64,000 bases of DNA from the NCBI RefSeq assembly GCF_000719265.1, contig NZ_JOFL01000012.1, forward strand, positions 99,179 through 163,178, in the 5' to 3' direction. The position numbers and the translations under genes were made by a program. The stretch is from Streptomyces roseoverticillatus. GTDB taxonomy: Bacteria; Actinomycetota; Actinomycetes; Streptomycetales; Streptomycetaceae. The notes beneath the pieces are model-generated. The model saw only the letters and a list, made by a program, of their open reading frames with translations, did not search any database and had not been told where the DNA came from. This document shows positions 35,906-43,291 of the stretch, piece by piece (the stretch's first letter is position 1; each line of letters begins with the position of its first letter).

Positions 35906-36826
35906 TCACCCCTTCAAGATCACGCTCCGCGTCAGCCCCCTCGGAGTGTCCGGGTCGAGGCCCCGGGACTCCGCCACCGCCACCGCGAGCCGTTGGGCGC
36001 GGACCAGGTCCGCCATCGGGTCCAGGCGGCGGCCGTCCGACACGAGCACGCCGCCCGTGCGGGAGACGTCCGCCTCCAGGCCCGCCGGCGCGGCGCCCAG
36101 GATCCAGGCCACGCGGCCCGGGCCCGTGATCGACACCGGGCCGTGGCGGTACTCCATGGCCGGGTACGACTCCGTCCACGCCCCCGCCGCCTCGCGCATC
36201 TTCAGCGCCGCCTCCTGCGCGAGCCCGTACGCCCAGCCGCCACCCAGGAACGTCCACTGGTCCGCGGACAGTACCGCCCGCGGCAGCGGCTCGATCACTG
36301 CCGTCTCCGCGTCCGACGCCGCCTCCGCGAGCCGCTTCACGCCCTCCGGCAGCCGGCCCGCCGCCTCCAGGCCCGCCCGCAGGAACGCCAGCGCCGTCGT
36401 CGCGAACCGCGTCTGGACGACCGACTCCTCGTCCGCCCAGGCCAGGACCACCGCCTCGTCGGCCGCCCGCACCACCGGCGAGGTTGCGTCCGCGGTCAGC
36501 GCGAGCACCTCCCACCGCTCGCGCACCTCCTCGATCAGGTCGAGGACCTCCGTCGTCGTCCCCGACCGCGTGATCACCACCAGCCGGTCGTACGTCCGCG
36601 ACACCGGGAACTCCGACGCCGGGAACGCGTCCGTCTCCCCCTGGCCGGAGGCCTCCCGCAGCGCCGCGTACGCCTGCGCCATGAACCACGACGTGCCGCA
36701 GCCGGTGACGGCCACCCGTTCCCCGGGCCGGGGGAGGCCCGCCGCGCTCGCCGCGGCCTCGGCCGCCCGTCGCCAGCAGCCGGGCTGCGTAGTGATCTCC
36801 AGAGAGGTGAGAGAGGGCTCGGACAT
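35906..36826 (-). CDS. SIS-domain sugar isomerase/deaminase (AgaS/GlmS C-terminal type)
   Basis: 306 residues with two SIS domains: AVTGCGTSWFMAQAYAALREA (GxGTS) and VVITRSGTTTEVLDLIEEV in the first, WTFLGGGWAYGLAQEAALKMREAAGAWTESYPAMEYRHGP in the second. This is the isomerase half of GlmS without the glutamine amidotransferase domain, the layout of AgaS and NagB-II, which convert galactosamine- or glucosamine-6-phosphate to the keto sugar and ammonia. ATG at 36826 preceded by GGAGAAG. Divergent from the binding-protein gene. Confidence 0.87.
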   Translation of the reverse strand: MSEPSLTSLEITTQPGCWRRAAEAAASAAGLPRPGERVAVTGCGTSWFMAQAYAALREASGQGETDAFPASEFPVSRTYDRLVVITRSGTTTEVLDLIEEVRERWEVLALTADATSPVVRAADEAVVLAWADEESVVQTRFATTALAFLRAGLEAAGRLPEGVKRLAEAASDAETAVIEPLPRAVLSADQWTFLGGGWAYGLAQEAALKMREAAGAWTESYPAMEYRHGPVSITGPGRVAWILGAAPAGLEADVSRTGGVLVSDGRRLDPMADLVRAQRLAVAVAESRGLDPDTPRGLTRSVILKG

Positions 36827-36997
36827 GCGCTTTCTTCTCCTTACACCGGTGATCTCCGTGTGATCCCCGTGCTTAGCAGCCCCCGCAGGCCGCGGGAAGG
36901 GCGATACCGAAGCGAAACCGGAACCGGCTGGAACGTATGGTGGCCCGCGGGGGAAACTCACGGTCTCCAACACAAACCCCGAAGGTGGGAAGCAGTA

Positions 36998-38281
36998 GTG
37001 CAGCGGCGGCGGTTCTTGGGTCTGACGGCGGCAGGTGCCGCCACGGCGGCGTTGGCGCCCGCACTGACGGCGTGCGGCAGCGACGGCGGTTCGGGCAGCA
37101 AGACGCTGCGCGTGGTCGCGGCCGACTACGGCGACAAGGCGGCGAACAGCTCCCAGAAGTACTGGGACGCCCTCGCCCGCGCCTTCGAGAAGGAGAACAA
37201 GGGCGTCAAGGTCGAGGCCACGGTCCTCAGCTGGACCGAGGTCGACAAGAAGGTCGCCGAGATGGTCGCGTCCGGCAAGGCCCCGGACATCGCGCAGATC
37301 GGCGCGTACGCCGACTTCGCCGCCTCCGGCAAGCTCTACAGCGCCGACCAGCTGCTGAAGATCCCCACCCAGGCCGACATCATCGCCTCGATCGCCCGCG
37401 CGGGCGAGGTGGCCCGCGTGCAGTACGGCCTGCCGTTCGTCTCCAGTACCCGCATGCTCTTCTACAACAAGTCCCTCTTCGCGAAGGCCGGCATAGTCAA
37501 GGCCCCCGAGAGCTGGGACGAGCTGCAGGCCGCGGCCAAGAAGCTCCAGACCGCGGGGGTCAAGATCCCGTACGGGCTGCCGCTCGGCCCCGAGGAGGCG
37601 CCCGCCGAGACCCTGCTGTGGATGCTCAGCGGCGGCAGCGGCTACACCGACCACGACGGCACGTACACGATCAACTCCGAGGACAACGTCGCGACCTTCA
37701 CGTGGCTGCGCGACGAGCTCGTCGGCAAGGGCCTCGCCGGCTCCGGCGACCCCGCCCGCACCAACCGCCAGGAGATCTTCGACGCCTTCTGCAACGGCCA
37801 GGTCGGCATGCTCAACGGCCACCCGACGCTGATGAAGCAGGCCGAGGCCAAGGGCATCAAGTACGGGCTGGCCCCGCTGCCGGGCAAGTCCGGCAAGGCC
37901 AAGGCGACCATGGGCGTCGCCGACTGGATCATGGCGTTCAAGGCGGGCGGCCACCGCGAGGAGGTCGGCCTCTTCCTCGACTTCGTCTACAGCACCAAGA
38001 ACGTCCTGGGCTTCACCGGCCAGTACGACCTGCTGCCGGTGACCAGCAGCGCCTCCGACAAGATGCGCGCCGACAGCGGCAAGGCACAGCTGAAGCCGTT
38101 CCTGGAGCAGCTGGACAACGCCGTCTTCTACCCCGTCGACAAGACCTCCTGGGCGAAGGTCAGCAAGACCCTCAAGGAGAAGATCGGCTCGGTGGTCACC
38201 AAGGGCGGTGACCCCGCGAGCGTCCTGGGCGAGATCCAGCGCGAGGCCGACGCCACGGAGCTGGCCGGCGCCGGAAAGTAG
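36998..38281 (+). CDS. Sugar ABC transporter solute-binding lipoprotein, Tat-type signal
   Basis: 427 residues from a GTG. The N-terminus VQRRRFLGLTAAGAAT has a twin-arginine motif and ends in a lipobox LTAC (Cys at about 25), so it is likely a Tat-exported lipoprotein. The rest is a family 1 extracellular solute-binding protein (EIAQIGAYADFA, GLPFVSSTRMLFYNKSLFAKAG). No permease genes are adjacent. It may use MsiK, encoded about 25 kb away, as its ATPase. Divergent from the SIS gene. The ligand is unknown, but an amino sugar is a reasonable guess. Confidence 0.88.
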   Translation: MQRRRFLGLTAAGAATAALAPALTACGSDGGSGSKTLRVVAADYGDKAANSSQKYWDALARAFEKENKGVKVEATVLSWTEVDKKVAEMVASGKAPDIAQIGAYADFAASGKLYSADQLLKIPTQADIIASIARAGEVARVQYGLPFVSSTRMLFYNKSLFAKAGIVKAPESWDELQAAAKKLQTAGVKIPYGLPLGPEEAPAETLLWMLSGGSGYTDHDGTYTINSEDNVATFTWLRDELVGKGLAGSGDPARTNRQEIFDAFCNGQVGMLNGHPTLMKQAEAKGIKYGLAPLPGKSGKAKATMGVADWIMAFKAGGHREEVGLFLDFVYSTKNVLGFTGQYDLLPVTSSASDKMRADSGKAQLKPFLEQLDNAVFYPVDKTSWAKVSKTLKEKIGSVVTKGGDPASVLGEIQREADATELAGAGK

Positions 38282-38291
38282 GCTGGGCGGC

Positions 38292-38669
38292 GTGAGCGAC
38301 GAACAGCACGGCGGGCCCTCCGAAGGGGAGCACCCCGAGCAGGTCCTCCCGGAGGGAGCCCCCTCCGAGGGAGAAGCCTCCGAGGGGGCCGGCTCCGGGC
38401 AGGAGCTCTCCGGGCAGGAGCTCGCTGAGCAGGGTTCCTCCCAGCGGGAGCTCTCCGAGCTCGACCTCGCCGTGCTCGCCCTGGAACGCCGGGCCTTCTC
38501 CGGGCCCGGCGTCAAGGAGCGCGCCGTACGCGAGCGCCTCGGGATGACCCCGACCCGCTACTACCAGCTGCTCAACGCCCTTCTGGACGACCCGCGCGCC
38601 CTCGCCCACGACCCCGTCACCGTCAACCGGCTGCGACGCATCCGGGACGCCCGGCGCGAACGCCGCTAG
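38292..38669 (+). CDS. DUF3263 helix-turn-helix protein
   Basis: 125 residues from a GTG 10 bases after the lipoprotein stop. The N-terminal half is a Glu/Gly/Ser repeat tract (EGAPSEGEASEGAGSGQELSG region). The C-terminal half (ELDLAVLALERRAF...RERLGMTPTRYYQLLNALLDDP) is the DUF3263 domain, a small HTH-like unit that resembles region 4 of a sigma factor. Role unknown; placement suggests co-transcription with the lipoprotein gene by read-through. Confidence 0.82.
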   Translation: MSDEQHGGPSEGEHPEQVLPEGAPSEGEASEGAGSGQELSGQELAEQGSSQRELSELDLAVLALERRAFSGPGVKERAVRERLGMTPTRYYQLLNALLDDPRALAHDPVTVNRLRRIRDARRERR

Positions 38670-38700
38670 CCGGCGGGTCCCGCCCAGTAGGGTCGGCCCC

Positions 38701-39546
38701 ATGGGCAGCTACTCCCTCCCCGTCCCCTCCACCCCCGCCGGCTGCGACGGGCTCGCCGCCCTCCTCGCCGGCCCGCAACGCGCGGTCGTCGCGCTCGACT
38801 TCGACGGGACGCTCGCCGAGATCGTCCCCGACCCCGAGCAGGCCCGGGCGCACCCCGGCGCCGTGCCCGCGCTGGCCCGGCTCGCCCCGCGGCTCGGGTC
38901 CGTCGCCGTGATCACCGGCCGCCCGGCCGCCGTCGCCGTCCACCACGGCGGCTTCGCCGGGGTCGCCGGCCTGGAGCGGCTCGTGGTCCTCGGGCACTAC
39001 GGCGCCGAGCGCTGGGACGCCGCGACCAACGCCGTGACCGCCGACGCCCCGCCCCCCGGCGTCGCGGCCGCCCGGACGGAGCTGCCGGGGATCCTGGCCG
39101 GCTCGGGCGCCGGCCGGGGCACCTGGATCGAGGACAAGGGCCGCGCCGTCGCCGTGCACACCCGGCGGGCCCCCCACCCGCAGGACGCGTTCGACGCCCT
39201 GCGCGAGCCGCTGAACACGCTCGCCGACCGGCACGGGCTGATCGTCGAGCCCGGCCGGCTGGTGCTGGAGTTGCGCCCGCCGGGCGTCGACAAGGGCGCC
39301 GCCCTCACCTCGTACGTGCGCGAGAGCGGCGCGCGCTCGGTCCTCTACGCGGGTGACGACCTCGGCGACCTCGCCGCCTTCGCCGCCGTGGAGAAACTGC
39401 GCTCCGAGGGGCTGCCGGGGCTGCTGGTGTGCAGCGGCAGCTCCGAGGTCGCCGAACTCGCCGGCCGCGCCGATGTCGTGGTCGACGGGCCGGGCGGCGT
39501 CGTGGACCTGCTGACCGCCCTCGCCGGCCGCCTCGGTGACGCCTGA
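38701..39546 (+). CDS. otsB: Trehalose-6-phosphate phosphatase
   Basis: 281 residues, HAD fold. The nucleophile motif is ALDFDGTLAEI and the cap/end motifs are VITGRPAA, GHYGAERWD and YAGDDLGDLAAF. It dephosphorylates trehalose-6-phosphate to trehalose. The matching synthase is the next leftward gene but one. It lies 31 bases after the DUF3263 gene, in the same direction. Confidence 0.92.
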   Translation: MGSYSLPVPSTPAGCDGLAALLAGPQRAVVALDFDGTLAEIVPDPEQARAHPGAVPALARLAPRLGSVAVITGRPAAVAVHHGGFAGVAGLERLVVLGHYGAERWDAATNAVTADAPPPGVAAARTELPGILAGSGAGRGTWIEDKGRAVAVHTRRAPHPQDAFDALREPLNTLADRHGLIVEPGRLVLELRPPGVDKGAALTSYVRESGARSVLYAGDDLGDLAAFAAVEKLRSEGLPGLLVCSGSSEVAELAGRADVVVDGPGGVVDLLTALAGRLGDA

Positions 39547-39560
39547 TCTTCCGGCCCCGC

Positions 39561-40358
39561 TCAGCCGTTGTCGTCCGGGTCGCCCGCCGTCTCGCCCTTC
39601 GCCCCCTTGTCCGTGACGCCGACGGCGTCCAGCGCCGTCGTCCAGTCGCGCGCGATGGCCCGCTGGGCCTTGACCAGGTCCGTCTTGCCGCTGCAGATGG
39701 CGTTCTTGAGCTTGGTCTCGACCGCGTCCTTGGGGTTGTTGGGTCCCTTGCCCTCTTGGTGGCCGGGCGAGGGCGGCTGCACCCACAGGTTGCGCGGGTC
39801 GTTGGGGTCGCCCCCGAGCTGCAGGCTGATCAGGTGGTCGTACTCGGCCTCGCGCAGCGACCCCTTGTAGCCGTACGAGGCGGCGTTGGCGGTCTTCTCG
39901 CGGCTGGTGATGTTCGTGGGCGGCCGGATGCCGGCGGTGTAGCCGCTGCGGCAGATCGTCGTCTTGAGCGTGGCCTGGGTGACCTTGGGGTTGGTCGCGC
40001 CCGGCGTGCACGCGGTGTCGGGCAGGGGCTCCTTGGCCGGGGTGAAGCGGTAGTGGCAGCTGCCGTCGGCGGACTGCTTCTGGACGGTGTAGGACGGCTG
40101 CGGGCCGGGGCCGGCAGGTATCGAACCGTCCGCGGGGACGGGGGAACCGGAGGGCGGCTTTCCGGACGGTGTGCCGGGCGGCGTACCGGATGGCGTGCCG
40201 GACGGGGCGCCTGCGGACGGGCCGCCCCCCGACGGTTCGGCGGACGCCTGCTTCTTGGCGTCGTCGCTCTTGGAGGAGCCCGAGGAGCAGCCGCCGACCG
40301 CGGCCACGACAGCGGCGCACGCCGCGGCAAGTACGGCCCAACGTGGGACATTTGACAT
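39561..40358 (-). CDS. Lipoprotein with HNH-like nuclease domain, unknown function
   Basis: 265 residues. The signal segment WAVLAAACAAVVAAVGGC ends in a lipobox Cys. A Ser/Pro/Gly-rich linker with GTPSGTPPGTPSG repeats follows to about residue 80. The C-terminal part has YTVQKQSADGSCHYRFTP, several Cys, and EAEYDHLISLQLGGDPNDPRNLWVQP, which resembles the beta-beta-metal core (DH...N...) of HNH nucleases. It could be an extracellular nuclease; the assignment is weak. Convergent with otsB and downstream of the synthase. Confidence 0.6.
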   Translation of the reverse strand: MSNVPRWAVLAAACAAVVAAVGGCSSGSSKSDDAKKQASAEPSGGGPSAGAPSGTPSGTPPGTPSGKPPSGSPVPADGSIPAGPGPQPSYTVQKQSADGSCHYRFTPAKEPLPDTACTPGATNPKVTQATLKTTICRSGYTAGIRPPTNITSREKTANAASYGYKGSLREAEYDHLISLQLGGDPNDPRNLWVQPPSPGHQEGKGPNNPKDAVETKLKNAICSGKTDLVKAQRAIARDWTTALDAVGVTDKGAKGETAGDPDDNG

Positions 40359-40469
40359 GGATTCTGGCTACCCGGGCCCGGATGCGGGCAGCCAGGGGCG
40401 CTGAAGCGCCGGCCGCTCGGACCGCGGCCGGGGGCGCGCGGTCCGGGCTCCGGCGCGGGAACCGGGAGG

Positions 40470-41945
40470 CTAGAGCGCCCGCAGCTGGTCCGTGAACCAC
40501 CGCGCCGGCGGCAGCGCCGTCGCCGCCGCGGCCAGCCGCTTCGTGCGCTCCGCCCGCTCCCCGGGGTCCATCAGCAGCGCCAGGTGCAGCGCGCGCGCCG
40601 TGGCCTCCACGTCGTACGGATTGACCAGGATCGCCTCGTCGCCCAACTCGGCCGCCGCGCCCGCCTCCCGCGACAGCACCAGCGCGCACCCGTGGTCGGA
40701 GACCACCGGCACCTCCTTGGCCACCAGGTTCATCCCGTCGCGGATGGGGTTCACCAGGGCCACGTCCGCGAGCCGGTACGCGGCCAGCGAGCGCGCGAAG
40801 TCGTCCTTGACGTGCAGGGCGACCGGCTCCCAGCCCTCCGTGCCGAACGCGGAGTTGATCTCGCGGGTGACCCGCTCCACCTCGGCGGTGTAGTCGCGGT
40901 AGACGGCGAGGTCCTGCCGCGACGGGTAGGCGAACGCGATGTGCACGACCCTGCCGCGCCACTGCGGGTGCTCCTCCAGCAGCCGCCGGTACGCGTGGAG
41001 CCCCCGCACGATGTTCTTCGACAGCTCCGTGCGGTCCACGCGCACGATCGTCCTGCGGTCCGGGCCGATCTGCGCCCTCAGCGCCGCCATGCGCTCCTCG
41101 ACGTCCGCCCGGTGCGCCCGCTCGCGCAGGAAGTCGCCGTCGGCGCCGAGTCCGTGCACGCCCAGCCGCGTCGCCCGGCCCTCGAACCGCACCTCGGCCG
41201 CCCGCCCCTCGCCGTCGCGGACGACCTCCGCGCCCAGCACGTCCGCGCAGCACGCGGCGAAGGCCTCGGCCCAGCGCGGGGTCAGGAAGGCGGCCCGGTC
41301 ACCGCCGAGCACGCCGCGCAGCAGTTGCCCGGACACGTCGTCCGGCAGCATCCGGAAGTAGTCCGGCGGGGCCCACGGGGTGTGCGAGAAGTGGCCGATG
41401 CGCAGGTCGGGGCGGCGAGCCCGGAGCAGGCCCGGCACGAGCGCCAGGTGGTAGTCCTGCACCAGCACCGCGGCGCCCTCCGCGGCCTCCTCGGCGACGG
41501 CCTCCGCGAAGGCCGCGTTGTACGCCTCGTAGGCGGCCCACTGCTCCCGGAACGCCTTGTCGAAGACGGGCTCCAGAGGCGTCTGGTAGAGCATGTGGTG
41601 CACGAACCACAGCACCGAATTGGCGATGCCGTTGTACGCGGCGGCGAACGTCCCAGGAGGGATGTCCAGCATCCGCACGCGGTGCCCGCCGGTGTCGACC
41701 GGGTCTAGTCTCCGGCCGGCCGCGCGGGCCGCCTCGCGGTCGCCCTCGCCGAGCGCCGCGCACACCCACACCGCTCCGGCCTCGCGTTCTATCGAGCTGA
41801 GCCCGGACACGAGCCCGCCGCCGCCCCGCCCGGCCACGAGGCTGCCGTCCGCGCCGCGCCGGTACGAGACCGGGCCGCGGTTGGACGCGACGACGATCGG
41901 TGCGGCGGCGGCGATCGATGCGGTGGGCACGTGCTCAGCGACCAT
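40470..41945 (-). CDS. otsA: GT20 trehalose-6-phosphate synthase, atypical Streptomyces OtsA
   Basis: 491 residues. GT20 features: ASNRGPVSYRR near the N-terminus, YNGIANSVLWFVHHMLY, VQDYHLALVPGLL, VDR...SKNIVRGL, and VNPIRDGMNLVAKEVP. It differs from the usual form: where E. coli OtsA has VDRLDYIKG there is VDRTELSKN, and where PIGIDP stands there is HGLGADG. An S. venezuelae OtsA of this kind was reported to prefer GDP-glucose, which may explain the changes. VldE-type pseudo-glycosyltransferases are related. otsB lies about 920 bases downstream but is oppositely oriented. Confidence 0.82.
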   Translation of the reverse strand: MVAEHVPTASIAAAAPIVVASNRGPVSYRRGADGSLVAGRGGGGLVSGLSSIEREAGAVWVCAALGEGDREAARAAGRRLDPVDTGGHRVRMLDIPPGTFAAAYNGIANSVLWFVHHMLYQTPLEPVFDKAFREQWAAYEAYNAAFAEAVAEEAAEGAAVLVQDYHLALVPGLLRARRPDLRIGHFSHTPWAPPDYFRMLPDDVSGQLLRGVLGGDRAAFLTPRWAEAFAACCADVLGAEVVRDGEGRAAEVRFEGRATRLGVHGLGADGDFLRERAHRADVEERMAALRAQIGPDRRTIVRVDRTELSKNIVRGLHAYRRLLEEHPQWRGRVVHIAFAYPSRQDLAVYRDYTAEVERVTREINSAFGTEGWEPVALHVKDDFARSLAAYRLADVALVNPIRDGMNLVAKEVPVVSDHGCALVLSREAGAAAELGDEAILVNPYDVEATARALHLALLMDPGERAERTKRLAAAATALPPARWFTDQLRAL

Positions 41946-41986
41946 GTGCCCAGCCTTGCCCCGGGGAGAACCGCTCAAACGTACGC

Positions 41987-42961
41987 TTACGCGGCGTGCC
42001 GCTTCGCGTACTCGGGTATTCCGGCCATCGGTGGCCGCTCCTCGGTGTCCACCGCGTACGTCCTCGGAACAAATCCTTCCGGGGCCCGCTCGAACTGCGT
42101 GATCGCAGGTCGCACCAGGTGCCCGCGGGCCAGCCGGAGCTGCGCGGTGCGGTAGATCGCGGCGGCCATCCGGCCGAGCGCCTGCCCGTCCTGGTGGCGG
42201 TGCTTGCGCACGCCCACGTCCACCTGGGCCAGCGCGTCCAGCCCCACCGTGTGCAGCGCGTCCACCAGAAGGCCCAGTTCCACGCCGTAGCCGACGGGGA
42301 ACGGCAGCCGTTCGAGCAGGGACCGGCGGGCCGCGTACTCGCCGCCCAGCGGCTGCACGAAACCGGCCAGCTGCGGCCAGTGCAGGTTCAGCAGGGGGCG
42401 GGCCACGAGCTCGGTCACCCGGCCGCCCTGGCCGGCGGTCCCGGCGGAGCCGGGCACATCGAACTCCGGGCCCAGCGGCCGGTCGTACATCGCCTTGACG
42501 AACTGCACGCCCGGATCGGTCAGCAGCGGGCCCACGATCCCCGACACGAAGTCCGCCGAGAACTCGCGCAGGTCGGCGTCCACGAAGCAGACGACGTCGC
42601 CGGTCGTCGCCAGCAAGGAGCGCCACAGCACCTCGCCCTTGCCCGGCAGCGCGGGCAGGCCCGGCAGCACCTCGTCCCGGTGCACCACGCGCGCCCCGGC
42701 CGCTGCCGCGACCTCGGCCGTGCGGTCCGTGGAGCCCGAGTCGATCACCACCAGCTCGTCGACGAGCGGCACCGCGTCCGACATCAGCTCGCGGCGGATC
42801 ACCTCCACGATGGCGCCGACCGTCGGCTCCTCGTTCAGCGCCGGCAGGACCACGCTCACCGTGGTGCCGGAGTCCCGTTTGGCGGCCAGAAGCACGTCGA
42901 GCGGACGATCAGCAGCGGACCAGGACCGCTCGGCCAGCCAGCGCTCCACCTCTTCCAGCAC
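41987..42961 (-). CDS. gpgS: Glucosyl-3-phosphoglycerate synthase-like glycosyltransferase (GT2/GT81)
   Basis: 324 residues starting at a GTG preceded by GAGGAG. GT-A features: VSVVLPALNEEPTVGAIVE, VVIDSGSTDRTAEVAAAAGA, and DVVCFVDADLREFSADFVSG (metal Asp pair). FVQPLGGEYAARRSLLERLPFPVGYGVELGLLVDA is the GpgS/MggA-type acceptor region. GpgS makes glucosyl-3-phosphoglycerate, the precursor of glucosylglycerate, a compatible solute and of methylglucose lipopolysaccharides. Next to the trehalose genes this suggests an osmolyte locus. It stops 41 bases before the synthase start. Confidence 0.83.
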   Translation of the reverse strand: MLEEVERWLAERSWSAADRPLDVLLAAKRDSGTTVSVVLPALNEEPTVGAIVEVIRRELMSDAVPLVDELVVIDSGSTDRTAEVAAAAGARVVHRDEVLPGLPALPGKGEVLWRSLLATTGDVVCFVDADLREFSADFVSGIVGPLLTDPGVQFVKAMYDRPLGPEFDVPGSAGTAGQGGRVTELVARPLLNLHWPQLAGFVQPLGGEYAARRSLLERLPFPVGYGVELGLLVDALHTVGLDALAQVDVGVRKHRHQDGQALGRMAAAIYRTAQLRLARGHLVRPAITQFERAPEGFVPRTYAVDTEERPPMAGIPEYAKRHAA

Positions 42962-43291
42962 GTGTACGACTCCTCGTTGTGGTGCGTTGTGACGCATCTC
43001 GCGGTGCGGACGGCCCTCTCAACGAGCCGTCGCTTCCGTTACAGTCTTGAACAACGCGGACCGCCGTCCTATGTCGGGGTCGCGCGTGCCACAAACGCCT
43101 GGGCCCCGCCCAGCGCCATACCGCTCATCCAGAGGGGCAGAGGGACACGGCCCGTTGAAGCCCCGGCAACCCTCCAGCCGGTCTTACGTCGACGACACCG
43201 TTCGACGCGAGGCTCCCGGCGGGGAAGGTGCCAATTCCGTCTCGTGGCGACGTACGCCGCGAGGAAGATGAGGAGAAAGGGCCTCGCCTCC
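42962..43291 (+). other. Leader region of the threonine-synthase operon
   Basis: 330 bases between the divergent GT2 gene and the PLP-enzyme start. It holds the promoter and the SAM riboswitch described separately. I see no clear -10/-35 and no obvious U-run terminator in the expression platform. Confidence 0.5.
43118..43252 (+). ncRNA. SAM riboswitch (SAM-I/SAM-IV superfamily)
   Basis: The S-box core reads CTCATCCAGAGGGGCAGAGG at 43124, then ACGGCCCGTTGAAGCCCCGG and CAACC, and later GGGAAGGTGCCAATTCCG. The order GAG-GGA, GGCCC..TGAA..CC, GGCAACC and GGTGCCAA is the conserved SAM-binding core. The peripheral helices look like the actinobacterial SAM-IV type, but I could not assign every stem. 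It lies 39 bases upstream of the ATG, so it should repress the operon when SAM is high. Confidence 0.85.

Noticed and set aside
33702..36689. A 995-codon open frame covering nagA and the kinase gene
   Set aside because: Its first 60 percent is the non-coding frame of the kinase and SIS genes; only the last 386 codons are a real protein.
35081..38281. Very long plus-strand frame ending in the lipoprotein
   Set aside because: The region before 36998 is antisense to the nag genes; the true protein starts at the GTG at 36998.
38320..38460. Repeated GAG/GGC segments taken as a regulatory repeat
   Set aside because: They lie inside the DUF3263 gene and encode its low-complexity head.
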